From: Piliocolobus tephrosceles
Taxonomy: Eukaryota; Chordata; Mammalia; Primates; Cercopithecidae
Assembly (NCBI RefSeq): GCF_002776525.5
Contig: NC_045437.1
Span: 136,572,797-136,636,796 of the forward strand
Length of the DNA: 64,000 nucleotides
Reading direction: 5' to 3'
The notes beneath the pieces are model-generated. The model had not been told where the DNA came from and did not search any database. It saw nothing but the letters and a program-made list of their open reading frames with translations. Both the position numbers and the translations under genes were made by a program. This document shows positions 34,506 to 44,950 of this stretch, one piece after another (position 1 is the stretch's first letter; every line of letters starts with the position of its first letter).

Positions 34506-34798
34506 TCATTCTTTTTTTTTGGAGATGAATCTAGCTCTGTCACCACCCAGGGTGGAGTGCAGTGGTGTGATCTCAGCTCACTGCATCTTCTGCCTCCCGG
34601 GTTCAAGCAATTCTCCTGCCTCATCCTCCCAAGTAGCTGGGACTGTAGGCGCACACCACCACACCTGGCTAATTTTTTGTATTTTAGTAGAGACAGGGTT
34701 TCACAGTATTGCCCAGGCTGGCCTTGAACTCCTGAGCTCAGGCAATCTGCCTGCCTCTGCTAGGATTACAGTCATGAGCCACCATGCCTGGCCTCATT
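34506..34798 (-). mobile_element. AluS-like element inside L1
   Basis: T-run, GGAGATGAATCTAGCTCTGT and both arms to GAGCCACCATGCCTGGC; the short repeat CATTCTTT flanks it. L1 sequence continues on both sides. Confidence 0.92.
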
Positions 34799-34942
34799 CT
34801 TTCTATTTTATTTTTTAATACTCATTAGCCATCCTCACTTCCCTCCCTCCCCCACTACCCTTCCCAGCCCCTGGTAATTATCCTTCTTCTCTCTTTTTTT
34901 GTTTTGTTTTTTGTTTTCTGTTTCTGAAACACAGTCTTGCTC

Positions 34943-35447
34943 TGTAGGAGATGGGTCAGACTGGTGGGAGAAACTAAAGAGAAAGGAGCAGGCCTTCTGA
35001 AAGGTCGGAGGCTCTGCATAGCTTCCGGGGAGAATAGCTGAAGGCAGCTGTTCTCTGACCCTGAGGCAGAAGGCAAGGAGTAGGTACAAAGGAGTGTAGG
35101 GGAATTTATCTTGATCAAACTTGTTTACTTATGTTGACCAGGAACTGACCTTTGATCATCCACGCAAGATGTTCCCTGAAAGGGGAACAATAAATGTTAA
35201 TTACCTACAGGTTGTGTTGGCTCCAGGTTTTTGGCATTGTGCCTACAAATGTTAATTACCTACAGGTTGTGTTGGCTCCAGGTTTTTGGCATTGTGCCTA
35301 CACTGAATAAAAGCAAGCAGCTCCAGCTTCTCAGGACTGTTCTCTGGTCACTAGAGCCAGGCAGTCACCTAGTTGCTCTTATACTGCATACCTGTGTCTG
35401 AGTACTCATTTCTTCCATCAGCAAGGGTCTGCAGGACAGACCTGGCA
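34943..35447 (+). mobile_element. Solo retroviral LTR inserted in an Alu
   Basis: 505 bases starting TGTAGGAGATGG and ending GACCTGGCA, the TG...CA ends of an LTR. TTGCTC precedes it (34937-34942) and TTGC(TC) follows at 35448, where the Alu has lost a CT pair, so the target duplication is probably 6 bp, the size seen for betaretrovirus-like (HERV-K/HML) integrations. It has a poly(A) signal AATAAA at 35306-35311. No gag, pol or env sequence remains, as expected after LTR-LTR recombination. I could not name the family. Confidence 0.82.
35192..35301 (+). repeat. Exact 55-bp tandem duplication in the LTR
   Basis: Unit AAATGTTAATTACCTACAGG...GTGCCTAC at 35192-35246 is repeated without change at 35247-35301, ending four bases before the LTR poly(A) signal. 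The duplication may be recent or belong to the LTR subfamily. Confidence 0.97.
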
Positions 35448-35960
35448 TTGCTGTTGCCCAGGCTGGAGTGCAGTGGCATGATCTTGGCTCATTGCAACCT
35501 CTCCCTCCTGGGTTCAAGTGATTCTCATGCCTCAGCCTCCCAAGTAGCTGGAATTACAGGCATATACCACCATGCCCAGGTCATTTTTGTATTTTTAGCA
35601 GAGACATGGTTTTGCTACGTTGGCCAGGCTGGTCTTAAACTCCTGGCCTCAAGTGATCCACCCACCTTGGCCTTCCAAAGTGCTGGGAGTACAGGTGTGA
35701 GTCACCACCCCCGGCCCATCCTCCTAATCTCTATCTCCATGAGTTCGATTGTTTTAATTTTCGGCTTCCACAAATAAGTGAGAACATGAAAAATTTGTCT
35801 TTCTGTGCCTGGCTTATTTTACTTAACATAATGATTGAGGAGGCTCTATTACTATCTTCAACTTATAGACAAGGGAGCCTGAGCTTTGAGAAAGAAATGA
35901 ACATTTCCATAGACACATAGCCAATAAAATGGGAGAGCAGAGGTTCTGCCCTGGAATCCC

Positions 35961-36494
35961 CTTCAGAGCTAGAGTCCTTAACACTTGCTCTGCACAGCTC
36001 AGCCATCAGCCTTCCAGTATGTGGGATACCCTTTTAAATGCCTGAATTTTTAGTGTTCAGTTAGAAGGGACGAAATGACTCAAACGACCATCAAAGAAAT
36101 TGACAACCAAAAGTAATCATGACTACGGCACTATCTTACAAGTCTCCAAGTGTCTAGAAAAGCTTCCGCAATTATTTTCCTCTTTACTCTGTCATCCCAA
36201 ACACAGTGTTGCTGTTGCACAGAGCTGTTTACTGCCTGGAACATCCTGGGCACTCAACCTGACCATGCTTGTAGTGATGTACATGTCTGCAGGGCACAGC
36301 CTGACCGATTCCATTAAACACACCCGCTCCTTTGTTGCCAGCCTTGATGCTCAGATGTACTCCCTACCTCTTCCTCAGACCCATCCCTCTATGCACTAGG
36401 CAGCATGACCTTTCCAGCACAGTGTCTGCGGATGAACACTGTTGGAATAGTCCATATCCTTGGTAAGAAGCCAAAAGAAACAGTAGCTAAACTA
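35961..36494. other. Non-coding, no recognisable feature
   Basis: About 530 bases. No gene or recognised repeat. Confidence 0.4.
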
Positions 36495-37045
36495 AGTTGA
36501 ATAGTGTCCCCCTATCCAAATTTCATGTCCATCTGGAACCTCAGAATGTGACTTTATTTAGAAATAGGATCTTTGTAGGTATAATTAGTTGAGGTGAGGT
36601 TATACTGGATTAGAGTGAACCCTACTTTTGAACCTCAGAATGTGACTTTATTTAGAAATAGGATCTTTGTAGGTATAATTAGCTGAGGTGAAGTTATACT
36701 GGATTAGGGTGAACCCTACTCCAGTGACTGTCCATTCTTATAACAAGAGAAAACAGAGACAGAGACACACAGGGAGAACACTATCCATGTGACAATGAAG
36801 ACAGAGACTGGAGTAATCCAGTTACAAGCCAAGACATGCCAAGGATTGTTAGCAACACCAGAAGCTAGGAAGAAGTGAGAAAGGATCCTTCCCTAGAGCC
36901 TTCAGAGAGAACATGCCCCCTGTCAATGCCTTGATTTCAGAAGTCCAGCCTCCAGAACTGTGACAGAATACATTTCTATTGTCTTGAGCAATCAATTTTG
37001 TGGTAATTTGGTATGGTAGTTCAAGGAAATTAACATAGTACCCAT
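36495..37045 (+). mobile_element. MaLR (MLT1-like) solo LTR with internal duplication
   Basis: GTTGAATAGTGTCCCCCTAT, 'GAACCTCAGAATGTGAC', AATGCCTTGATTTCAGAAGT and CCAGCCTCCAGAACTGTGAC follow an MLT1-like LTR. A block containing the first third is present twice in tandem (36536-36629, 36630-36723). Confidence 0.8.
36536..36723 (+). repeat. 94-bp tandem duplication
   Basis: Two units begin GAACCTCAGAATGTGACTTT 94 bases apart. Over about 90 bases they differ at three positions (T/C, G/A, A/G), so the duplication is much younger than the LTR it sits in. Confidence 0.95.
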
Positions 37046-37143
37046 TGGTCAGAACTTGGCAGTACACCTATGAAGAATTTTGTGGTACCCTCATGTGCCA
37101 TGTACATAAATCAGTGCTGCACTGGATTGAGATCACCATTAAA

Positions 37144-37462
37144 AATGCATTAAGAGGCTCGGAGTGGTGGCCCACACCTGTAATCTCAGTACTTTGGGAG
37201 GCCGACATAGGTGAATCATCTGAGGTCAGGAGTTCGAGCCCAGCCTGGCCAACATGGTGAAACCCCATCTCTATAAAAATACAAAAATTAACTGGGTATG
37301 ATGGCAGGTGCCTGTAATCCCAGCTACTCAAGAGGCTGAGGTAGAGGTTTCAGTGAGCTGAGATCACGCCATTGCACTCCAGCCTGGGCAACTGATGGAG
37401 ACTCCATCTCAAAAACAAACAAAAAAAACACACCAAAAAAACCCAAAAAAGAATGCATTAAG
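37144..37462 (+). mobile_element. AluS-like element
   Basis: Sense Alu between AATGCATTAAG repeats at 37144-37154 and 37452-37462, with a shortened right arm and a CA-rich tail. Confidence 0.92.
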
Positions 37463-37485
37463 GAGAGGCATAAAAATGATACATC

Positions 37486-37500
37486 GGGGGGGGGGGGGGG
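37486..37500. repeat. G15 homopolymer
   Basis: Fifteen consecutive G residues on the plus strand. Long G runs are rare in primate genomes, unstable, and prone to sequencing error. Confidence 0.95.
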
Positions 37501-37720
37501 ATCTTTAGAGATAATGTAGTTCAGCCAGCTTATTTTAAAGATGTGGAGAGTAAAGTCCAGGTAGGGCAAGGGGCTTGTCCAAGGTCACATGGCTATTTGA
37601 ATGCAGGCCCCACATAGGTTTGGTTCATACTGGATCTTCTGTAACCTGGAATCCTGCTTGGCACCTAGCAGGTGCTCAATAAACATTTGTTGACTAAATG
37701 AATGAACAGAATGCAAATAC
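37501..37720. repeat. MIR-related piece, then L2 3' end (sense)
   Basis: 37501-37600 (GGGGCTTGTCCAAGGTCACA) reads as antisense MIR-type. 37620-37715 (TTGGCACCTAGCAGGTGCTC then AATAAACATTTGTTGACTAA) is the sense L2 terminus. Confidence 0.7.
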
Positions 37721-38104
37721 ACTATCTCCAGCTCAGGATTCCTTCAAATAACGTTCTCATGATACTTGCTAAGAGTAAAATTAACATTACTTGGTTTAAG
37801 TTGGCAATCACTTTTCTTTACATACTCAGGCTAATACCTACCAGCTACAAATTGATTTCATTTTGTTGAAAATGTGAAGGCTTCTTGGAGACTTAGCCAG
37901 AGAAAATGTCTAATATTGAAGCATAATGTTTTGTAGTTTTCCCTTTACCATCTAAAAAGGACTTTCTCGTCCCATTTGGACATTCCTCTTAATTGCTGAG
38001 TTTCCTAAAATAAAGTGCCACCTAAAATTAACTAATATTATACCAATCCATTGACTGTAGTTATATTTAGCCTCAGGACTTGAAGATAAATTTTGACTGC
38101 TTGT
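37721..38104. other. Non-coding, no recognisable feature
   Basis: About 380 AT-rich bases; nothing recognised. Confidence 0.4.
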
Positions 38105-38225
38105 TCACAAGGATAAAGGCAACATAACTAATAGCTACCATTTATTTGGCAACAGTGATATGCCAGATATTCATTAAGCACTTTGTTATATTATCACAAA
38201 TCTTCACAATAAAGATTAATAACTT
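38105..38225 (-). repeat. MIR SINE fragment (antisense)
   Basis: TAGCTACCATTTATTTGGCA and 'GATATGCCAGATATTCATTA' are the antisense MIR 3' part. Confidence 0.7.
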
Positions 38226-38394
38226 TTACAGTATTGATTTTTCCCTTTTTGTCCAATGAGGCAGCCACTAGCCTTGTAAGAAGCTTTTTGGAGGCTGACA
38301 TTAGCAGTGATATGTTCATGGTTTGGCAAACATATAGGAGGATGCTCTTCAGAGTTTTGAAACTTTGAAGAACTTATCTTGCAGATAAAGTCCT

Positions 38395-38920
38395 TCAAGT
38401 GTGCAGTGACATATCTCCAGAGATGTTTATAAAAGCAAAAGATTGGAAACAAACATCCAAAATGTCCATCAAGAGGGGTTGGCTAAAGAGTACATTCCAT
38501 TACAAGAATGCCGGCAAGTCACTCAAAAGACTCAAAAGAATGAGGCAGATCTATGGGTACTGGTATGTAAAAATCTCCAAGATATAGGATCTGTGGAGTA
38601 CAGTCATATTTGTATAAAAATACAATTATATAGAATGTATATAGGAAGGGAGGTGGGAAGTAAAGATGGTATATTATTTGTGTAAAATAAAGACAGGGAG
38701 CATATATATAGAAAGGAAGGAAGGAAGGGAGGGAGAAAATTCCTGGAAGGAAGCATAAAATACTGAATATATGGGTAGTATAACTAGGGAGCCGGAGGTG
38801 GGAGGCAAAGAAAAGAGTGTTTCTTTTTTAACCTAAAAACCTTCTACACTATTCATATTTTTAAACAATGTGCATGGATTAAATTTATAATTTAAAACTG
38901 AGTTATTTAAAAATAATAAG
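38395..38920 (+). mobile_element. Old L1 (L1M-type) ORF2 end and 3' UTR (sense)
   Basis: ATAAAAGCAAAAGATTGGAA, 'AAATGTCCATCAAGAGGGG', AGAATGAGGCAGATCTATGG and 'TATTTGTGTAAAATAAAGAC' follow the end of L1 ORF2 and 3' UTR. A short (GGAA)n run lies at 38715-38735. Small open frames are relics of ORF2. Confidence 0.85.
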
Positions 38921-39369
38921 AATTTAGAGGGTATGTGACTTGTCATTAATATCCCTGGGGGCTGCAAAGAGACCACAAAGAAACCACCCAAGCTTATTTC
39001 TGCACTGATGCTCAGAAATGTTTAAGAAGTTGGCTCTTAGCATAATGTATACTGATACATGAAAGCTCAGGTTAATAACATGCTCAGAATAGACCAGGGA
39101 TAGCAGCACTGAACACATTCAAAGTGGAGTTGGCCAAGCTGTTAGAGGAAAGATATTCCAGAGAGCAAATGTTGGGCAGATGGATGGTGCAAGATGTTTC
39201 CCAAAATGTTACCAAGTCTCAAAAGGATACAGAAAAATGTAATATGTAACATGAATTCTTAATTTGCAAGGGGCCTCTTTTTCTCTTAAGGAAACATTCA
39301 TTTCCAAATACTCTCTCCTGACTTAGTGTGTGTGAGCCACTAGATAGTAAGCTATACAATCACAGAGTG
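38921..39369. other. Non-coding, no recognisable feature
   Basis: About 450 bases; nothing recognised. Confidence 0.4.
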
Positions 39370-39515
39370 CTCCTAATATTTACTGATTGCTTTCTCTGAG
39401 CCTGGCATTTTAGCCCTCACAACAACCTGACGAGACAGAATTTTCACAAATAAGTGAAGTGATAAAAGTAATAAAAACTTGTCTAAGGTCACTTGGTGAG
39501 CAAGTGGGGGAGTCC
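39370..39515 (-). repeat. MIR SINE (antisense)
   Basis: 'TTTAGCCCTCACAACAACCTG' and TTGTCTAAGGTCACTTGGTG mark antisense MIR. Confidence 0.75.
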
Positions 39516-39985
39516 TCCTTCGACCCTCCTACCTGCTAATAAAGTATGTGCATTTCAGCATTCTAGAGAGGTGAGGGTCCCCTGGGCATCATCTTAGTCT
39601 ACCAGTAGTGGCCAAGGTGAGCCTAGGACTCAGCTGTCCATTCCCAGTGCGACTTCTTTCACCCTAACCACCTTCCCCTTAGATCTCCCAATATGTATAT
39701 AGGTGTCTTGGACAACGTTGAGTGGAATTTAATTGAGGATATTACATGTCCAGTAATGTAACAGAACTCCAATAATGAGGTTCCTTTCTGAAAATGGCAT
39801 TCCCCTAACCTGAATACCCACTTTTATTTTTGCCCTTTTCCCATGTCCTTGAGCACCACCTGTTAGTTCCACAGTCTATGAAAGGTGGGTTACTGAGGCA
39901 CCACTTACTTTAACTTCATCTAAACCAAAAATATATATATGAAAGTAAAGGTTCGTTATTTAGCTTTCTTCTAACATATATTTTG
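39516..39985. other. Non-coding, no recognisable feature
   Basis: About 470 bases; nothing recognised. Confidence 0.4.
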
Positions 39986-40465
39986 AAGTGTAACACTGAT
40001 CATGTCACTCCTGTCTTTAAAACCATTTAATTTGTTCTTAGAATGAAGATAAATTCCTAGCCTCAACTTATGAGGGGGCTCTGCAATTGGCTCTGGCCAT
40101 CTCTGAAATATCGGGAGCCATGCTGGTCTTCTTTTGTCTGCTCAAATGCACCTGCACCTTGGCTCTTATCTTTTATGGCCTTTGTACATGCTTTTACATC
40201 TGCCTGGAACATTCTTCCCCTGAGCATCTCCTACACAGCAATCAGCTAAAAGACTGCTTCTTTGCAGAGGCCTTCTGCAAGACCCTGGATAGATATTTAA
40301 GACTCTTGTAACATTCGTACTTACTTGATCATGACATGTCTTCCCCAGGAGATTCTGGCCTCCAGAAGGGCAGGGACTACTACATTTATCACTCTGGGTT
40401 TAGCTGTCAGCAACCAGCCTGGCATGTGCTAGATGCCCTATTAATAGTTGATTAAATAAACGAGA
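39986..40465 (+). repeat. L2 LINE 3' region (sense)
   Basis: CACTGATCATGTCACTCCTG, 'CCTTTGTACATGCTTTTACATC', TGCCTGGAACATTCTTCCCC, 'GAAGGGCAGGGACTACTAC' and 'ATTAATAGTTGATTAAATAAAC' give an almost continuous L2 3' end. The 74-codon open frame here is L2-derived. Confidence 0.88.
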
Positions 40466-40875
40466 GGAGAGGAAAACTTATACAACACACATAAGACAGC
40501 TTAGAAAGCCTAACAGTTTTACACATCTATGATTGCAGAGCTTCTCACTATTTTATACCCAGACATAATAACATTGTTTATAATGATGTCACCGAGTTAC
40601 TGACAACAGCTCTGTTCAGTATGTTGCCAGAGAAGGTGGTACTGAAATTCATTGGAAAACTATTTCTGTTAAAATGTTCAAATTGAAAAATGTCTTCTTC
40701 CAATGGGAATATTAACTATCTGAAAAAACAAAACATTTAGCAAAATACCTATTGATGCCAGATGAAGTGTTACTGTATTTGAATTAATGTAAGCTGTATT
40801 TATAAATTTTTACATTGCAGATGGGCACATTTTATTTTTCTCCACTTTACTCAGTCCCCAGGAGGTTCATGGATA
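40466..40875. other. Non-coding, no recognisable feature
   Basis: About 410 AT-rich bases; nothing recognised. Confidence 0.4.
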
Positions 40876-41479
40876 AGAAAATAAATGAAGCCAGGCGTGG
40901 TGACTCATGCCTGTAATCTCAGCTCTTTGGGAGGCTGAGGTGGGGAGATCAACTGAGGTTGAGCCTGGCCAACATGGTGAAACCCTGTCTCTACTAAAAA
41001 TATAAAAATCAGCGAGGTGTGGTGGTGGGTTCCTGTAATCCCAGCTACTTGGGAGGCTGAGGCACTAGAATCACTTGAACCGGGAGGAGGAGGTTGTAGT
41101 GAGCCAAGATCACGCTACTGCACTCTAGCCTGGCGGACAGAGTGAGACTCTGCTTCAAAAAAAAAAAAGGCTGGACACGGTGGCTCACCTCTGTAATCCC
41201 AAGACTTTGGGAGGCCAAGATGGGTGGATCACAAGGTCAGGAGATTGAGACCATCTTGGCCAACATGATGAAACCCCGTCTCTACTAAAATACAAACAAA
41301 CAAACAAACAAAAACAAAACAAAAAAACCATTAGCTGGGTATGGTGGCATGTGCCTGTAATCCCAGCTACTTGGGAGGCTGAGGCAGGTGAATCACTTGA
41401 ACCCAGGAGGCAGAGGTTGCAATGAGCTGAGATCGCACCATTGTACTCCAGCCTGGCGACAGAGCAAGACTCCGTCTCA

Positions 41480-41510
<31 letters not shown>

Positions 41511-41549
41511 CAAAAACAAAAAAAGAAAAAAAGAAAGAAAATAAATGAA
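40876..41549 (+). mobile_element. Two adjacent Alus sharing one outer target duplication
   Basis: The first Alu (about 40891-41168) ends in an A-tail directly joined to the second (41169-41534). The exact repeat AAGAAAATAAATGAA occurs only at the outer edges (40876-40890, 41535-41549). The second copy has (CAAA)n in its linker and (CAAAA)n in its tail. Confidence 0.93.
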
Positions 41550-41789
41550 CTTCTTTCTCCATTAGCTTGTCATTGCCATTTTCAAATGGCTTGCCCATAA
41601 ATTCCAATATTTTTCTCAAAATAAAGTGGTAAAATCTTTAGTCTTTTATTTTCTTACCCACTTCCTTTGTGTTCCAGAACAGCCAAGTAGATTACCTTCA
41701 TCTTCATCAAGTAAAAAGGTACATTGAGGCCTAGGTGCTAAATGATTTCCTTAATGTCACATAATTTATCAGTATTGACCCATCCACTA
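41550..41789. other. Non-coding; probable MIR scrap
   Basis: 41680-41775 (TACATTGAGGCCTAGGTGCT) may be decayed antisense MIR. No gene. Confidence 0.4.
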
Positions 41790-43200
41790 CATCTGATGAT
41801 GCAACAAGTATTTAGTGATTGCCACCTTGGTGCCAGGCTCTGTTTTAGCTGCGGGGGATATAAGATAGATATGGTCTCTGTGTTAATGGAGCTCATGTTT
41901 TAGACGGGAGAAATAGAGAATAAACAATAAATTAAAAAATTAATATCAAATATTGACAAATACTATGATAAAAATAAAGGAAAAAAAGAAAAAGAGGGTA
42001 TTAAACCCTCATCCTAACCCCAGCCTAGGAACACCTACTTTAGTATGGTCAGGGAGGCCTCTAATGGTGATAAGTAAGCTGAGATCTGAATTCTGAATGC
42101 TCAGAAACATCTGGGAAAGATCATTCTAGGCAGACGGGCAGCATGAAAAAGGTGGGGTTTTTTGTTTGTTTTTGTTCTTTTTTGAGATGGAATCTTGCTT
42201 TCTCTCCAGGCTGGAGGGCAGTGGCGCAATCTCGGCTCACTGCAACCTCCGCCTCCTGGGTTCAGGCAATTCTCCTGCCTCAGTCTCCTTAGTAGCTGGG
42301 ACTACTAAGTCCATGGTGCGTGCCACCATGCCCAGCTTTTGTAATTTTTAGTAGAGATGGGGTTTCACCATGTTGGCCAGGATGGTCTCGATCTCTTGAC
42401 CTTGTGATTCTCCCGCCTTGGCCTCCCAAAGTGCTGGGATTACAGGTATGAGCCACTATGCCCAGCCCTGAAAAAGGTTTTAAGGTAGGAGCAGACTTGG
42501 TGTGTGTGTTAGAGGAACAGCAAGGAGGCCAGGGTGGCTGGGATATAATGGGTGAGGTGGAGAGTGGTGGGCAATGAGTTTGAACCAATAGGAGAGAGCC
42601 AGTTCATATTAGCATCCTGTAGGCCATGGCAAGGAGGATGGATTTTCTTCTGAATTTTTTTTTCAGTGAGGATAAATACTGTGACATGACATGATTTATT
42701 ACTTTGACAATTCATTCCGGTGGCAGTGTGGGGAATGGATGACCTGGGGACAAAAGTGGAAGCAGGAAGCTCAGTAAGGACCATCGAATGGTACATGTGA
42801 GAGATGGCAGAGTCTTGGGCTAGGATGATATCAGTGGAGGTAGGGAGAAATGGATAGATTGCATATGTTTTTTGAAGTGAGACAACAGGACTTGGGGACA
42901 TAACAGATGTGGAGAGTAAAGCAAATAGAGTCAAAGATGATGCTTTTGCTTGAGCAAACGAAATGATGGCGTCATTTACTGAGAGAAGACAGCACGCGTG
43001 ATAAAGGAAAGGAATAAATAATTCTATATTTGACATATCAATTTTGAGATGCCATGAGATGTCTGGCCAAGTGGAGATGTCAAGTAGGAAGGGATTAGAT
43101 GTACAAGTCTGAAAGGCTACATTTGGAGCTGCAATATACCTTTGGGAGTCATCAGTGTGAGGATGGCATTTAAAACTTTGAAAGTAGGTAATGCCACCAA
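41790..43200 (-). mobile_element. L2 LINE (antisense) split by an Alu
   Basis: GGTGCCAGGCTCTGTTTTAG and 'GTTAATGGAGCTCATGTTTT' give the 3' end. After the Alu come GAACAGCAAGGAGGCCAGGG, TGTAGGCCATGGCAAGGAGG, 'GACATGACATGATTTATTAC' and 'GGGAGTCATCAGTGTGAGGATG'. The order matches antisense L2 running up into its ORF2. The 175-codon minus-strand open frame (42509-43036) is an L2 relic. Confidence 0.87.
42144..42478 (-). mobile_element. AluS-like element inside L2
   Basis: Antisense Alu (42154-42468) between exact repeats TGAAAAAGGT at 42144-42153 and 42469-42478. L2 sequence continues on both sides. Confidence 0.95.
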
Positions 43201-43609
43201 GGAAGAGTGCTATGGAGAAAGGGTGGCCATACCTCCCAAGCCTTCATTCTTAATTCTCACATCAACTGATGGACATAGTTATAGACCACAGGATAAGTTC
43301 ACTCCTTCTGTTCCATTAAATGCAGCAAACATTGTCTTTTCTGTATGAAAGGTGCCCTAAGATACAGAAGCTACAAAAATAGGTGCTAATATATTATGCC
43401 ATCTCTCAAGTTGCTAAAAAATTGGTAAGGAGAGAAAATTCCAATGGAAAAGGTAGAATACGTTAACATATTTGCAAGGGAGTGGGGAGGATCTTCAAAA
43501 GATAAATTTGGTAAGATAGGATCAGAACAGATCTTGGAGCGTCAAAGAATTAGATTTTTCCTGCTTACAGAACAGGGCACCATTGAAGATTTCTGATTTC
43601 CATGATCCC
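43201..43609. other. Non-coding, no recognisable feature
   Basis: About 400 bases; nothing recognised. Confidence 0.4.
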
Positions 43610-44170
43610 ATTAACACTTTTCCTTCTGCATCCATGAATAATTCATCCTTCCATGTCTAGCTCAAATCTCGCCTAGTCCATAAAGCATTGCCTATTCTCT
43701 GCTCACATACTCTTTTCATCTTTAAGTCCTCCTGCACTTATTATCTAGTGCTAATCCATTTAGCACTTGATACACTGACTCCTTCAGATGGTTTATGACA
43801 GGAACATCTTATTTTCTCAACCGGTCTGTAAATTCCTTCTAGGCAGGATCTGACTTAAATCCATAGCTCGGGCTCATGGCTAGGAACACAAGCCCTCAAA
43901 TAATCCCTGTTGCGATAAGTATCACCTCTAGGTGATAATTATAGGGAATTCTTCTCTGACCTAGATGAAGCTCTTTTGTTCTAGGCATGTATAGAATAAT
44001 TTCCTTTAGCACACTGCTCAGTTTTAAACTATCCATACGTCACTATGTGAATTGGATCTGCTTTCCCATATGATGTAAGTCCCCAAAGAGCAGAGATCAC
44101 GTTTAGTTTTGTTTGCGGTTAGTGTTCCCAGTTTGGGTGCAACAAACATCTGCTAAAAATTAAATGAATA
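43610..44170 (+). repeat. Two L2 LINE 3' fragments (sense)
   Basis: 43610-43880 (TCCATAAAGCATTGCCTATT, 'CTGTAAATTCCTTCTAGGCAGG') and 43950-44170 (TCTGACCTAGATGAAGCTC, 'GTCCCCAAAGAGCAGAGATCAC') each follow the L2 3' region in sense. Confidence 0.75.
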
Positions 44171-44639
44171 CGCGTGAGCTTAGGTGTTCAAAGGATGAAG
44201 GGGCTTTAGAAGAGTGACCTCAGGAATGGTCCAATTGTCTGCTTATAGTTTCTGAAAGACTGAAATCTACAATGAAAAACTGCTACATGAGTGGGAGTGT
44301 CTTCTGATGAACTCCCTTCTGTTTACAGACAAACTATTCCCCAGAGGGTGGCCTTCTATCTGAATGAGGCCCCTTAAAGGCTGATTTATCATCACTTAGG
44401 ACACTTGAGTCCTCCCTATGGCATAGCTGAGTTGGAGGCAAAGCAGAGTGTTCCCAACTGTCAGCAAGAATAAGCATGCTGGCAGCAGCCTCAGATCCTC
44501 TAGGCAGATGGAGTGACATATGTGTATTTACATATATATATTTCCTAATCAATAGGTTCCAGCAAAAACATGAAAACTCAAGAAAATGATTGGAATTTAA
44601 GGGACTCTGAAGGAGTTTAATTCCTTAAAGAAAATTAGG
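44171..44639. other. Non-coding, no recognisable feature
   Basis: About 470 bases; nothing recognised. Confidence 0.4.
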
Positions 44640-44899
44640 GCCAGGTGCAGTGGCCTTCATGCCTATAATCCCAGCATTTAGGGAGGCCGAGGCGGGTGGA
44701 TCACTTGAGGTCTGGAGTTTGAGACCAGCCTGTCTCTGCTAAAAATATAAAAATTAGCTGGGCGTGGTGGTATGCACCTGTAGTCCCAGCCACCCGGGAG
44801 GCTGAGACAGGAGGATTGTTTGAACTGGGGAGGTCAAGGTTGCAATGAGCCAAGATCGCGCCATTGCACTCCAGTCTGGGCGACAGAGTGACTCCATCT

Positions 44900-44949
<50 letters not shown>

Positions 44950-44950
44950 A
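44640..44950 (+). mobile_element. AluS-like element with 47-base A-tail
   Basis: Both arms are present (GGCCAGGTGCAGTGGCCTTC to GACTCCATCTC) with a small deletion in the left arm. An uninterrupted A47 follows at 44901-44947, unusually long for a body this diverged. Confidence 0.93.

Larger units (their letters stand above)
34883..35716 (-). mobile_element. Alu split by a solo LTR
   Basis: 34883-34942 is the T-rich head and first bases of an antisense Alu (CACAGTCTTGCTC). The rest, TGTTGCCCAGGCTGGAGTGC to ACCCCCGGCC, lies at 35450-35716. A 505-base LTR separates them. Confidence 0.93.
34261..35854 (-). mobile_element. 5'-truncated L1 (L1PA/L1MA-type 3' UTR) with nested insertions
   Basis: AATTTTTGTGGGTACATAAG, 'TATATTTATGGGTTACATG', TCACCCTGTTGTGCTAGCAA, CACTACCCTTCCCAGCCCCT, and after the insertions 'TCTCTATCTCCATGAGTTCG' and CACAAATAAGTGAGAACATG, form one continuous antisense L1 3' region of about 440 bases. 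Two Alus, one with a solo LTR, interrupt it. A diverged 14-base target repeat (three T/C differences) flanks it. Confidence 0.88.
34155..35960 (-). repeat. MIR SINE (antisense) split by an L1
   Basis: The left part, 34155-34274, has CCTGACACTGTGTTTAATGC and ACTACAATCCTATGAAGAGG. The right part, from 35841 on, continues with CTTCAACTTATAGACAAGGG. The L1 between them is flanked by AGGTTTTATTATTA and AGGCTCTATTACTA. Confidence 0.75.

Noticed and set aside
42509..43036. 175-codon minus-strand open frame
   Set aside because: It is antisense L2 ORF2-derived sequence with no intact protein; no start context or splice sites support a gene.
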